From the NCBI RefSeq assembly GCF_025264685.1, contig NZ_CP073721.1, positions 7,209,501 to 7,273,500 on the forward strand: a stretch of DNA of 64,000 bases, written 5' to 3'. The notes under the pieces are model-generated. The model worked only from the letters and a program-made list of their open reading frames with translations, did not search any database and was not told where the DNA came from. This stretch comes from Dactylosporangium roseum (lineage in GTDB: Bacteria; Actinomycetota; Actinomycetes; Mycobacteriales; Micromonosporaceae). Both the position numbers and the translations under genes were made by a program. Positions 45,310 through 53,559 of this stretch are shown piece by piece (within the stretch, counting starts at the first letter, position 1; each line of letters begins with the position of its first letter).

Positions 45310-47697
45310 CTACAGCTTGTCGATCGGGGCGTGGCGCAGGACGATCCACATGACCTGTTCGCCGAAGTCGACCTGGGCTTGGGCACGGACGCCCTGGCCT
45401 TCGACGGCCAGGACCCGGCCCAGGCCGTATCGCTGGTGGTTGACGCGGTCGCCGACGGCCAGGGAGGGGATGTCACGCTGCAGCTCGCTGGCCGTCGAGA
45501 GCTTGGACGCGTCGAGGCCGAGCCTGGCGGCCAGTTGGGCGGCCTTCGGCGTGTTGCCGACGAAGGACGAGGTGCGTGACTGGCTGGTGCCGGAGCCACG
45601 GCCGCCGACGCCGGCGCGGCCCGACCAGCTAGTGTACGCAGCCTCCGTGCGCTCCCAGCGCACCAGTTCCGGAGGCAGCTCTTCGAGGAAGCGCGACGGC
45701 GGGTTGTAGGCGGGCTGACCCCAGGCGGACCGGGTCACCGCTCGGGAGATGTAGAGACGCTGGCGGGCCCGGGTGATGCCGACGTAGGCCAGGCGACGCT
45801 CCTCCTCCAGCTCCTTCTTGTCGCTCATCGACCGCTGGTGCGGGAAGACGCTGTCCTCCAGGCCGGTGAGGAAGACGGCCGGGAACTCGAGGCCCTTGGC
45901 GGTGTGCAGCGTCATCAGCGTGACGACGCCGGTGTGGTCGGGGTCGTCGTCGGGGATCTGATCCGCGTCGGCGACCAGGGAGACCTGCTCCAGGAAGCCG
46001 GCGACCGTGGGCGGCGGGGCGGCGGTCGCGTCGCCCTGCTCGGCGGCGACGGCGATCGTGGCCTCGGCCCGCTCCGTGTATTCCCTGGCGACGCTGACGA
46101 GTTCCTGGAGGTTTTCCACACGGCCCGCCTCCTGCGGGTCGGTGCTCTCCTCGATCTCGCTGAGATAACCGGAGCGCTCCAGCGCGGCCTCCAGCACCTC
46201 CTCGGGCAGCGCTGTCTCGGCCATGGCGCGCAGCTCGTCGAGCAGGGTCACGAACTCGCCGATCGCGTTGACCGCACGGGTCGAGATACCGGGCGCCTCC
46301 GAGGCACGGCGGAGCGCCGCGCCGAAGGAGATGCGCTCTCGGCTGGCCAGGGCCTCGACGCACGCCTCCGCCCGGTCGCCGATGCCACGGCGCGGGGTGT
46401 TGAGGATGCGGCGGATGTTCACCGTGTCGTCGTCGTTGACCACGGCGCGGAGGTAGGCGAGGGCGTCGCGGACCTCCTTGCGCTCGTAGAAGCGGACGCC
46501 GCCGACCACCTTGTAGGGCAGGCCGAAACGGATGAACATCTCCTCGAAGACACGGGACTGGGCGTTCGTGCGATAGAAGACCGCCACGTCACCGGGGCGG
46601 ACGCCCTCGGTGTCGGCCAGGCGGTCGATCTCGCGGGCCACCCAGTCGGCCTCGGCGTGCTCGGTGTCGGCGACGTAACCGACGATCTGCTCGCCGGCTC
46701 CCTGGTCGCTCCACAGGCGCTTGGGCTTGCGCTCGGTGTTGCGCCCGATCACGGCGTTGGCCGCCGACAGGATCGTCTGGGTCGAGCGGTAGTTCTGCTC
46801 CAGCAGGATCGTGTGCGCGTCGGGAAAGTCGCGCTCGAACTCCAGGATGTTGCGGATCGTCGCGCCGCGGAACGCATAGATGGACTGGTCGGCGTCGCCG
46901 ACGACGCACAGCTCGCCGGTGTCGCCCACCAGCTCCTTGATCAGCACATACTGCGCGTGGTTGGTGTCCTGGTACTCGTCGACGAGCACGTGGCGGAACC
47001 GGCGCCGGTAGGTCTCGGCCACCTCCGGGTGGCTCTGCAGCAGATGGACGACCCGCATGATCAGATCGTCGAAGTCGAGGGCGTGCGCGTCGGTGAGCCG
47101 CTGCTGGTAGAGCGTGTAGGCCTCGGCGAGCGCGCGCTCCGCCGGGCCCTTGGCGGCGGCGGCGAAGGCCTCCGGATCGACGAGCTCGTTCTTGAGGTTG
47201 GACACCTGCGCCGCGAGGCCGCGGGCCGGGTATCGCTTCGGGTCGAGGTCGAGCTCGCGAGCGACGAGCTGCATGAGCCGGCGGGAGTCGTCGGCGTCGT
47301 AGATCGAGAAGGTCGACTTGAGCCCGGCGTGGTCGTGCTCAGCGCGCAGGATGCGCACACAGGCGGAGTGGAAGGTGGACACCCACATCAGCCGGGCACG
47401 GTTGCCGACGAGCCTGGCGACCCGCTCCTTCATCTCGCCGGCGGCCTTGTTGGTGAAGGTGATCGCGATGATCTCGCCGGGGTGCACGTTGCGTGCCGCC
47501 AGCAGATAGGCGATCCGGCTGGTGAGCACTCTGGTCTTGCCCGAACCGGCACCGGCGACGATGAGCAGCAGCCGACCCTCGTGGGTCACCGCGTCACGCT
47601 GGGGACCGTTGAGGCCGGCCAGCAGGTCAGGCTTGGGCGGACGCTGCGCCGAGGGCTCCGGCGAGCGGGACTGAGGCACTTCGAAGAGAGCATGCAT
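45310..47697 (-). CDS. pcrA: ATP-dependent DNA helicase PcrA/UvrD1
   Basis: 795 aa. SF1A helicase motifs in order: LNGPQRDAV (Q-motif), VAGAGSGKTRVLTSR (Walker A), AITFTNKAAGEMKER, LVDEYQDTNHAQ (Walker B), GDADQSIYAFRGA, LEQNYRSTQTIL, VTLMTLHTAKGLEF and VGITRARQRLYI; the C-terminus carries the Tudor-like RNA-polymerase-interacting domain (GDRVNHQRYGLGRVL). It acts in nucleotide excision repair and replication-fork maintenance. ATG 47697 gives the expected start; the upstream extension crosses into the chorismate mutase leader. In mycobacteria the orthologous gene also neighbours the chorismate mutase. Confidence 0.96.
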   Translation of the reverse strand: MHALFEVPQSRSPEPSAQRPPKPDLLAGLNGPQRDAVTHEGRLLLIVAGAGSGKTRVLTSRIAYLLAARNVHPGEIIAITFTNKAAGEMKERVARLVGNRARLMWVSTFHSACVRILRAEHDHAGLKSTFSIYDADDSRRLMQLVARELDLDPKRYPARGLAAQVSNLKNELVDPEAFAAAAKGPAERALAEAYTLYQQRLTDAHALDFDDLIMRVVHLLQSHPEVAETYRRRFRHVLVDEYQDTNHAQYVLIKELVGDTGELCVVGDADQSIYAFRGATIRNILEFERDFPDAHTILLEQNYRSTQTILSAANAVIGRNTERKPKRLWSDQGAGEQIVGYVADTEHAEADWVAREIDRLADTEGVRPGDVAVFYRTNAQSRVFEEMFIRFGLPYKVVGGVRFYERKEVRDALAYLRAVVNDDDTVNIRRILNTPRRGIGDRAEACVEALASRERISFGAALRRASEAPGISTRAVNAIGEFVTLLDELRAMAETALPEEVLEAALERSGYLSEIEESTDPQEAGRVENLQELVSVAREYTERAEATIAVAAEQGDATAAPPPTVAGFLEQVSLVADADQIPDDDPDHTGVVTLMTLHTAKGLEFPAVFLTGLEDSVFPHQRSMSDKKELEEERRLAYVGITRARQRLYISRAVTRSAWGQPAYNPPSRFLEELPPELVRWERTEAAYTSWSGRAGVGGRGSGTSQSRTSSFVGNTPKAAQLAARLGLDASKLSTASELQRDIPSLAVGDRVNHQRYGLGRVLAVEGQGVRAQAQVDFGEQVMWIVLRHAPIDKL

Positions 47698-47782
47698 CGC
47701 AGGGGCGAGTCTATGCCGACCCACCGACACTTCTCGGCGGGCCGCCGACCGAAACGCGACGCGTCCCACCCTGCGGAAGACC

Positions 47783-47812
47783 TTCACGGAGCCGACAGCC
47801 GCGTGCCATACT
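47783..47812 (+). promoter_or_regulatory. Candidate promoter of the chorismate mutase leader
   Basis: TTCACG (47783-47788) and CATACT (47807-47812) with an 18-bp spacer. Transcription would begin about 6-8 nt later, at or next to the GTG of the leader peptide at 47820, giving a leaderless message. Confidence 0.4.
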
Positions 47813-47819
47813 CGGCTAC

Positions 47820-47888
47820 GTGATCGAGCGGGCGCGCTACTACTTTTTTTACGGCTACGGGAGTCCGGCAGCCGTAGGTCGCGCCTGA
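47820..47888 (+). CDS. Tyr/Phe-rich leader peptide of an attenuator
   Basis: A 22-codon frame from GTG 47820 to TGA 47886-47888. Codons 7-13 encode YYFFYGY (TAC TAC TTT TTT TAC GGC TAC), six aromatic codons in seven, directly before the chorismate mutase gene. No ribosome-binding site precedes the GTG, matching leaderless translation from the promoter candidate at 47783-47812. By analogy with known ribosome-mediated attenuators, ribosomes would stall here when Tyr or Phe is scarce. No protein function is implied. Confidence 0.75.
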   Translation: MIERARYYFFYGYGSPAAVGRA

Positions 47889-47929
47889 TCGCAAAACCTA
47901 CCGACGCCCCGGGCTCCCGCCCGGGGCGT
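47838..47929 (+). promoter_or_regulatory. Candidate aromatic-amino-acid attenuator (alternative hairpins and terminator)
   Basis: Segment 1 TACGGCT (47850-47856, inside the Tyr codons) can pair with AGCCGTA (47870-47876). The overlapping GTAGGT (47874-47879) can instead pair with ACCTAC (47896-47901), which abuts the terminator. The terminator is ACGCCCCGGG (47904-47913) with CCCGGGGCGT (47920-47929), loop CTCCCG, followed by a weak T-containing stretch. The arrangement fits ribosome-stalling control of the next gene; whether the second pairing really blocks the terminator needs folding. Confidence 0.6.
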
Positions 47930-47977
47930 TCGCGTTCCCGGGGCGGAGCACCAGCCAGACCTGACAAGGACAAGAGA

Positions 47978-48274
47978 ATGGCCGCCATCACGATGGAACA
48001 GCAGCCCGCCGACACCGAGTCGGCACCCTCACCGGAAGACCACATCACCGGCCTGCGCCACCGGATCGACGAGATCGACGCCGCGCTGGTCGCGCTGTGG
48101 AAGGAGCGCGCGGCGATCTCCCAGGAGGTCGGCAAGACGCGCGTCGCCGCCGGTGGCACCCGCCTCGTGCTGTCCCGCGAGCGCGAGATCCTGGAGCGCT
48201 TCAGCGCGGAGCTCGGCGCCGACGGCACGCAGCTCGCGCTGCTGATCCTGCGCGCCGGCCGGGGACCGCTCTAA
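47978..48274 (+). CDS. Chorismate mutase (AroQ delta, Rv0948c type)
   Basis: 98 aa. It rearranges chorismate to prephenate for Phe and Tyr synthesis. The sequence ITGLRHRIDEIDAALVALWKERAAIS, then VGKTRVAAGGTRLVLSRERE and the end LLILRAGRGPL follow the M. tuberculosis Rv0948c enzyme, which needs complex formation with DAHP synthase for full activity. AAGGA lies upstream of ATG 47978. It follows the Tyr/Phe leader and is directly adjacent (no gap) to the PIG-L gene, so both should be co-regulated. Confidence 0.93.
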   Translation: MAAITMEQQPADTESAPSPEDHITGLRHRIDEIDAALVALWKERAAISQEVGKTRVAAGGTRLVLSREREILERFSAELGADGTQLALLILRAGRGPL

Positions 48275-49003
48275 ATGGGCTTTCCCCCGTCGGCCACACC
48301 GCTGGCCGACGTGCAGCGTGTGCTCTGTGTCCTTGCGCACCCGGACGACGTCGACTTCGGTGCGGCCGGTACCGTCGCCGGCTGGGTCGACGCCGGCCTC
48401 GAGGTCGCGTATCTCCTGGTGACCAGGGGCGACGCCGGCGGTTTCGACGACACGCCCCGCGAGCAGATGCCGATCATGCGCGAGGCGGAACAGCGGGCCG
48501 CCGCGGCGGCGGTCGGGGTCAAGCAGGTGGAGTTCCTCGACGGCTACCGTGACGGCCTGCTCACACCGTCGATCGAGCTGCGCCGGGACATCACCGCGGC
48601 GATCCGCCGCTTCCGGCCCGACCGCGTGCTGACCAACTCGCCGCTGCGCCGCTGGGACCGCATCGCCGGGCCGAGCCATCCCGACCACCTGGCGGCGGGC
48701 GAGGCGACGACATGCGCGGTCTATCCGGACGCGCGCAACCCCTTCACCTTCACGGACCTGGAGCTCGAGCCCTGGACCGTCCGCGAGATCTGGTACAGCG
48801 GCGGACCCGACCCGGACCATGTGGTCGACATCACCGACGCGTTCCCCCAGAAGGTGGCCGCCCTCCGGGCACACGTGTCGCAGACATCACACATCCCAGA
48901 CTTCTCAGACATGATCCGTGCTCGGATGGCGGCGACCGCGCAGGCCGCCGGCCTGCCCGAGGGACGGCTGGCGGAGGCGTTCTCGGTCTTCTCGACCGCG
49001 TGA
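48275..49003 (+). CDS. PIG-L/LmbE family deacetylase
   Basis: 242 aa. The metal site AHPDDVDFGAAGT (residues 21-33) and PSHPDHLAAGEA (about 130-141) define the PIG-L family, which removes N-acetyl groups from GlcNAc-linked substrates; mycothiol enzymes MshB and Mca belong here, but this sequence does not clearly match either. Its ATG follows the chorismate mutase stop with no gap, so it shares the mutase transcript and any attenuation. Substrate unknown. Confidence 0.88.
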   Translation: MGFPPSATPLADVQRVLCVLAHPDDVDFGAAGTVAGWVDAGLEVAYLLVTRGDAGGFDDTPREQMPIMREAEQRAAAAAVGVKQVEFLDGYRDGLLTPSIELRRDITAAIRRFRPDRVLTNSPLRRWDRIAGPSHPDHLAAGEATTCAVYPDARNPFTFTDLELEPWTVREIWYSGGPDPDHVVDITDAFPQKVAALRAHVSQTSHIPDFSDMIRARMAATAQAAGLPEGRLAEAFSVFSTA

Positions 49004-49258
49004 ACGCCTCCGCCGCAACGTCCGGGGCCGTGAACCCCACCCGACGGCGCCAAATCACCTTCATGCCGGCGACCGGCAGGTGCGGCACCGACAGGGTGAC
49101 GGTGACCTTCAGACCGGTCCGGCGGGCGCGGGCCTCGGTGCCGTTCGGGTGTCGAGCGTCCGTCTACTTCGCGTTGATGATCTTCGCGGAGGTTTCGGGG
49201 TGGCGGTCTCCGAACACTCCGCCATGTGACCCCCGCACAGCAGCGGTCGTCACCCCTG

Positions 49259-49915
49259 TCAGACCAGACGGCGGTCGGCGGCCCAGCGTGACAGCTCGTA
49301 GCGGTTCGACATCTGGAGCTTCCGCAGAACGTTCGACACGTGAGTCTCCACGGTCTTGATCGAGATGAAGAGCTCCTTGGCGATCTCCTTGTACGCGTAT
49401 CCCCGGGCGAGGAGCCGCAGCACCTCCCGCTCGCGGTTGGTCAACTGGTCGAGCTCGGGGTCGGCCACCGGGGCGTCCGGGCGGGCGGCGAAGGCGTCGA
49501 GGACGAACCCGGCGAGCCGCGGGCTGAACACCGCATCGCCGTCGGCGACCCGCCGGATGGCGTCGGCCAGCTCGTCGGGCGAGATCGTCTTGGTGACGTA
49601 GCCACGGGCTCCGGCCCGGATCAGGCCGATGACGTCCTCGGCGGCGTCGGAGACCGACAGCGCGAGGAAGCGCACCTGCGGGTGGCTGCGGCGCATCGCC
49701 TCCAGGACCGCGCGACCACCACCGTCGGGCATGTGGACGTCGAGGAGGACCACGTCAGGCTCCAGCACAGAGATCTTCTGCACCGCTTCGGCCACCGCGC
49801 TGGCCTCACCGACCACGTCGACGTGGACGCCGAGCTCGGCGCGCACGCCGGCCCGGAACATCGCGTGGTCGTCGACCAGGAACACCCGCAGTCGCGGCGT
49901 CGCTTCGCTGCTCAT
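49259..49915 (-). CDS. NarL/LuxR-family response regulator
   Basis: 218 aa. Receiver domain with acidic pair DD at 15-16, phosphoacceptor Asp59 in VVLLDVHMP, and the switch Lys in YVTKTISPDE; C-terminal LuxR helix-turn-helix LTNREREVLRLLARGYAYKEIAKEL with TVETHVSNVLRKL. It partners the histidine kinase that overlaps it by 4 bp (ATGA). Targets probably include envelope genes, judging from the PspC neighbour. Confidence 0.93.
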   Translation of the reverse strand: MSSEATPRLRVFLVDDHAMFRAGVRAELGVHVDVVGEASAVAEAVQKISVLEPDVVLLDVHMPDGGGRAVLEAMRRSHPQVRFLALSVSDAAEDVIGLIRAGARGYVTKTISPDELADAIRRVADGDAVFSPRLAGFVLDAFAARPDAPVADPELDQLTNREREVLRLLARGYAYKEIAKELFISIKTVETHVSNVLRKLQMSNRYELSRWAADRRLV

Positions 49916-51177
49916 CGTTCTCCGCTTTCCATCGCAGTGGCCTTCTTGCGCAATGCCTCCGTGTCGATCGGCATGCTGAGCCGTACCTCGGTGCCGTCAC
50001 CCGGTGTGCTGCGGATCTCGGCCTTGCCGCCGTGGCGCTGCATGCGCAGCATGATCGACCCACGCACGCCGTGCCGATCATCCTGCACCGTCGACAGGTC
50101 GAACCCGACGCCCCGGTCCCGCACGAAGACGCTGACACAGTCGGGCTCGACCTCGGCATAGAGGGAGATCGTCTGTACCTTCGCATGCTTGGCCGCGTTG
50201 ACCAGGGCCTCACGGGCGGCGGCGACGATCGCCGCGATCTTCTCGTCGACGTCGAGGTCGCCGACGACCACCGTCTCCACCGCGATCGCGAACGTGTCCT
50301 CGACCTCCGCCGACGCCTCCTCCAGCGCCGCGCTGAGCTTCTCCATAGGCGAGGCGGTCGGCTTGTACAGCCAGTTGCGCAGCGTCCGCTCCTGGCCACG
50401 AGCGAGGCGCTGGACCTCCTTGGCGTCGCCCGCGTTGCGCAGGATGAGCGCGAGCGTGTGCAGCACCTGGTCGTGGATCATCGCGGCGATGTCGGCCCGC
50501 TCCTGCTCGCGCACCCGGGCCTCACGCTCGGCGCTGAGCTGGGTGAACATGCGATACAGCAGCGGGGCGAGCGCCAGGCCGACACCGGCGAGCGCGACGG
50601 CCGCGAAACCCAGCCCGTATCCGATCGAGGAGAACGGCACGCCGTCCAGCGGCACCCCGGCCACGAACACGCCGATGATGCCGATCACGACCAGCAGGCC
50701 GCCGCCGACGAAGCGCAGCAGATACGACTTCCGGTTGTTGTCCACCACCGCGCCGAGCCACGGCATCCCCGGCACGGTCGCCGACCAGCGCTCGCGGCGC
50801 TTCGGGTCGGCCTGGTGCCAGATGATGCCGGCGCCGAGGGCGATGACCGCCGCCAGCCAGCCGATCACCGCCTCGACGCCGCCGCCTGGCTGCAACATCA
50901 GCCGCAGCAGGACGATGCCGATGCCGAGCGCGAGAAACGAGAAGAGCTGGTTGACGTTGCGGCCGCCGGGACGCACGGACGGCGGCATCGGCAGGACGGC
51001 CCAGAACGCGGCATACAGCAACGCGCCGAGACCGTTGAAGGCGGCCAGCGCGACGAAGGCCACCCGGATGAGCACGACCGAGGCGCCGAGATGCTCGGCG
51101 AGCCCGGCGGCGACCCCCGCGACGACCCGGTCTCCGGGGTCGCGGTAGAGGCGGCGCGCAGGCATGGGGCTGGTCAT
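49912..51177 (-). CDS. PspC-domain sensor histidine kinase
   Basis: 421 aa. An N-terminal PspC domain (RRLYRDPGDRVVAGVAAGLAEHLG) and several membrane helices sense the envelope. The DHp helix has the HisKA_3 form IAAMIHDQVLHTL with phospho-His235, and the ATPase has EALVNAAKHAK (N box) and RDRGVGFD (G1). The start is ATG 51177; a second in-frame ATG lies at 51165. It forms a two-component pair with the LuxR regulator and is divergent from another PspC protein, a common actinobacterial stress module. Confidence 0.92.
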   Translation of the reverse strand: MTSPMPARRLYRDPGDRVVAGVAAGLAEHLGASVVLIRVAFVALAAFNGLGALLYAAFWAVLPMPPSVRPGGRNVNQLFSFLALGIGIVLLRLMLQPGGGVEAVIGWLAAVIALGAGIIWHQADPKRRERWSATVPGMPWLGAVVDNNRKSYLLRFVGGGLLVVIGIIGVFVAGVPLDGVPFSSIGYGLGFAAVALAGVGLALAPLLYRMFTQLSAEREARVREQERADIAAMIHDQVLHTLALILRNAGDAKEVQRLARGQERTLRNWLYKPTASPMEKLSAALEEASAEVEDTFAIAVETVVVGDLDVDEKIAAIVAAAREALVNAAKHAKVQTISLYAEVEPDCVSVFVRDRGVGFDLSTVQDDRHGVRGSIMLRMQRHGGKAEIRSTPGDGTEVRLSMPIDTEALRKKATAMESGER

Positions 51178-51316
51178 CAGACTCGTTTCGGGCTCATCGC
51201 GGTCGGCGGTCCACCAAATCGTCACACGGCGGTCCGGGCGCAGACCACTCCGAACGCCCCGGAGCCCGGCAAATCAGGGTGGTGTCAGGGTCGACGCCTG
51301 AGGCAGGTACGGCCCG

Positions 51317-53224
51317 ATGTCCGCGAGCATGGTTGATATGACGAACCCGCCTGCCGCCGACGAGCCGGCCGCCGACGCCGCCGCGGAACGGGCCGCGGAC
51401 GAGCCGAAGGCGGCCGACCGTGACACAGCCGCGCTCGCCTCCGGCGGCGCCGGTGACCACACCCTGGATCTTGACGCGCCCAGCTACGAGGCCGACTACC
51501 TGACGGCCGCCGAGACCGACCGGCTGGACGCGCAGCGCGAATACCCCGTGACGAAGCCGCTCGGAGCCGAGCCGCCCGCGAGCGCGCCACCGACCACGCA
51601 CGCCACCGCCGGACCGGCCGCCCTAGAGCCGCCCGCCAGCGCGCCGCCGGCCGCGCAGGACGGCGAAGACGCCACGCACCGCCGGCCGCCTCAGCAGGAC
51701 CCGCAGTCTCAGCAGGACCAAGCGAACCAGCAGCCCCCGCAGGACCAGCAGCCTCCGGGCGGGACGCCGCCGCCCGGCGGAACGTCATCCGGCGGACTGC
51801 CACCCTTCGGGGGAGCCGGGGCGACGTTCGTCCGCGCCAATCTCGTCCGCCCCCAGCAGGGCCGCTACGTCGCCGGCGTCTGCGCCGCGATCGGCCGCGC
51901 CACCAACACCGACCCGACGCTCTGGCGGGTGATCTTCGCCGTGCTGACGCTGGCCGGCGGGGTGAGCATCGTCGCGTACCTCGTCGGATGGCTCCTGCTG
52001 CCCGCCGAGGGCGACACCGGCTCGCCGCTGGAGGCGCTGCTGGGCCGCGGCAGGTCCAACACCTCGGCGCCGGTCGCGATCGTGATCGGTATCGCCGCGG
52101 TGCTGGCCTTCGTGCTGGTCATGTCGCGCAACGTCGGCGCCGCCATGGTCGGGCTGGCCGTGGTCATCGGGGTCGTCGCGCTGCTCGTCCGCGGGCAGGG
52201 CAGCGGTCAGCATACGGCGCCCGCGGGGCCGTACGTGCCGCCGCCGACCCCCTTCCCGCCGTCGGCTCCGCCGTTCCAGCCGCCGTTCCCGCCGTCCGCT
52301 CCGGCCGCCGGCCCAGCCGCGAATCCCTCGACGATGCAGTTCGGGGCGCCCGCCGACGCCCCGGTCACGGCGCCGCGGCCGCCGGTCGCGCCACCGCCGA
52401 CCTTCGGCGCGCCACCGCCGTCACTGCCGCCCCTGCCGCCGCTCCCGCCCTTGCCGCCGGTCACGGCGCCGGGATACCGGCCGCCGTTCGCCCCGCACGG
52501 GCCGTTCAGCAGCAAGAGTCCGTATACGGCGTCGCTCGGCTACCCGCCGCCCGGCGTGCCGACCTCGCCGTACCCGGGGCTCGCGCCGGTGCCGCCCAAG
52601 CCACCGAAGCCGCCGAAGGAGCGGTCCAAGCTGGGCCGGCTGACGTTCTCGTTGATCTGCCTCGCGCTCGGGGTGCTGACGGTGCTCGAGGTGAGCGTCG
52701 TGAACTTCAAGGCCAGCACGTTCTTCGCGGTGCCGCTGGCGATCGTGGCACTCGGCCTGATCGTGGGAGCCTGGCTGGGCCGGGCGCGGGTGCTGATCCT
52801 GCTGGGTGCGCTGCTGAGCATCGCCCTGGCGATCGCGACCGCGTCGACCGCGAACGAAGGCCTTCGACCGAAGCGTGTGGCCAGCATCAACATCAGCCCG
52901 GCGGCGGTGGAGAAGCTGGACCGCTCGTACCGCACCGACCTCGGCGACATCAACGCCGACCTGTCGCGGCTCGACTTCACCGGGCACGACGAGGAGCTGA
53001 GCCTGCGGGTGGGCTACGGCAACCTTCGAGTCGTACTGCCGCCCAACGTCGACGTGACGATCGACGTACGGGTCGAAGGCGGCAACTGCCACATCTTCGG
53101 CGGCGCCTGCGGAGGCTTCAACCAGCGCCACGAGTTCATCGACAACGGCGCGGACGGGGTCGGCGGCGGCCGTCTCCACCTGGACCTCGACCTCGACTAC
53201 GGCAATCTTGAGGTGATCCGATGA
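51317..53224 (+). CDS. PspC domain membrane protein with LiaF-like C-terminus
   Basis: 635 aa. Long Pro/Ala/Gln-rich disordered N-terminus (to ~165), PspC domain around 175-230 (NLVRPQQGRYVAGVCAAIGRAT), two more helices, a second Pro-rich linker, then two or three helices and an outer-facing C-terminal domain (SLRVGYGNLRVVLPPNVDV) resembling the LiaF/DUF2154 type. It probably senses or signals envelope stress with the divergent kinase. Alternative in-frame ATGs lie at 51329 and 51338. Confidence 0.85.
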   Translation: MSASMVDMTNPPAADEPAADAAAERAADEPKAADRDTAALASGGAGDHTLDLDAPSYEADYLTAAETDRLDAQREYPVTKPLGAEPPASAPPTTHATAGPAALEPPASAPPAAQDGEDATHRRPPQQDPQSQQDQANQQPPQDQQPPGGTPPPGGTSSGGLPPFGGAGATFVRANLVRPQQGRYVAGVCAAIGRATNTDPTLWRVIFAVLTLAGGVSIVAYLVGWLLLPAEGDTGSPLEALLGRGRSNTSAPVAIVIGIAAVLAFVLVMSRNVGAAMVGLAVVIGVVALLVRGQGSGQHTAPAGPYVPPPTPFPPSAPPFQPPFPPSAPAAGPAANPSTMQFGAPADAPVTAPRPPVAPPPTFGAPPPSLPPLPPLPPLPPVTAPGYRPPFAPHGPFSSKSPYTASLGYPPPGVPTSPYPGLAPVPPKPPKPPKERSKLGRLTFSLICLALGVLTVLEVSVVNFKASTFFAVPLAIVALGLIVGAWLGRARVLILLGALLSIALAIATASTANEGLRPKRVASINISPAAVEKLDRSYRTDLGDINADLSRLDFTGHDEELSLRVGYGNLRVVLPPNVDVTIDVRVEGGNCHIFGGACGGFNQRHEFIDNGADGVGGGRLHLDLDLDYGNLEVIR

Positions 53225-53490
53225 AGCCGCACCGCACCGACGGCGTCTCCCTGACCTTCGGCCTGATCTTCCTGGGCATCGTCATCGTCTGGCTGTTCAA
53301 CCAAGCCGTTTCGGTACACCTGAACGCCGGCTGGATCGTCGCCGTCGGCCTGATCATCTTCGGCCTGCTCGGCCTGCTGGGAGCGCTCCGCTCCGACCGG
53401 TCCGAGAAGGGCGACAAGGTGCCGGCCGCCACACCGGTGAGCCCAGCTCAGAAGCGCGATTACGACTACGACCCGGACGACTTGGACTGA
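53221..53490 (+). CDS. Small two-helix membrane protein
   Basis: 89 aa with two hydrophobic helices (LTFGLIFLGIVIVWLF and AGWIVAVGLIIFGLLGLLG) and a charged, Asp/Tyr-rich tail. ATG overlaps the PspC gene stop by 4 bp, so it is coupled to the PspC module. Function unknown; a small partner of the LiaF-like protein is plausible. Confidence 0.8.
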   Translation: MKPHRTDGVSLTFGLIFLGIVIVWLFNQAVSVHLNAGWIVAVGLIIFGLLGLLGALRSDRSEKGDKVPAATPVSPAQKRDYDYDPDDLD

Positions 53491-53559
53491 CGACCGAATA
53501 TGCTGGCCGGCGGGGTGCATCACCCCGCCGGCCGATACTTTGCGAGGAGTCTTTCCGAG

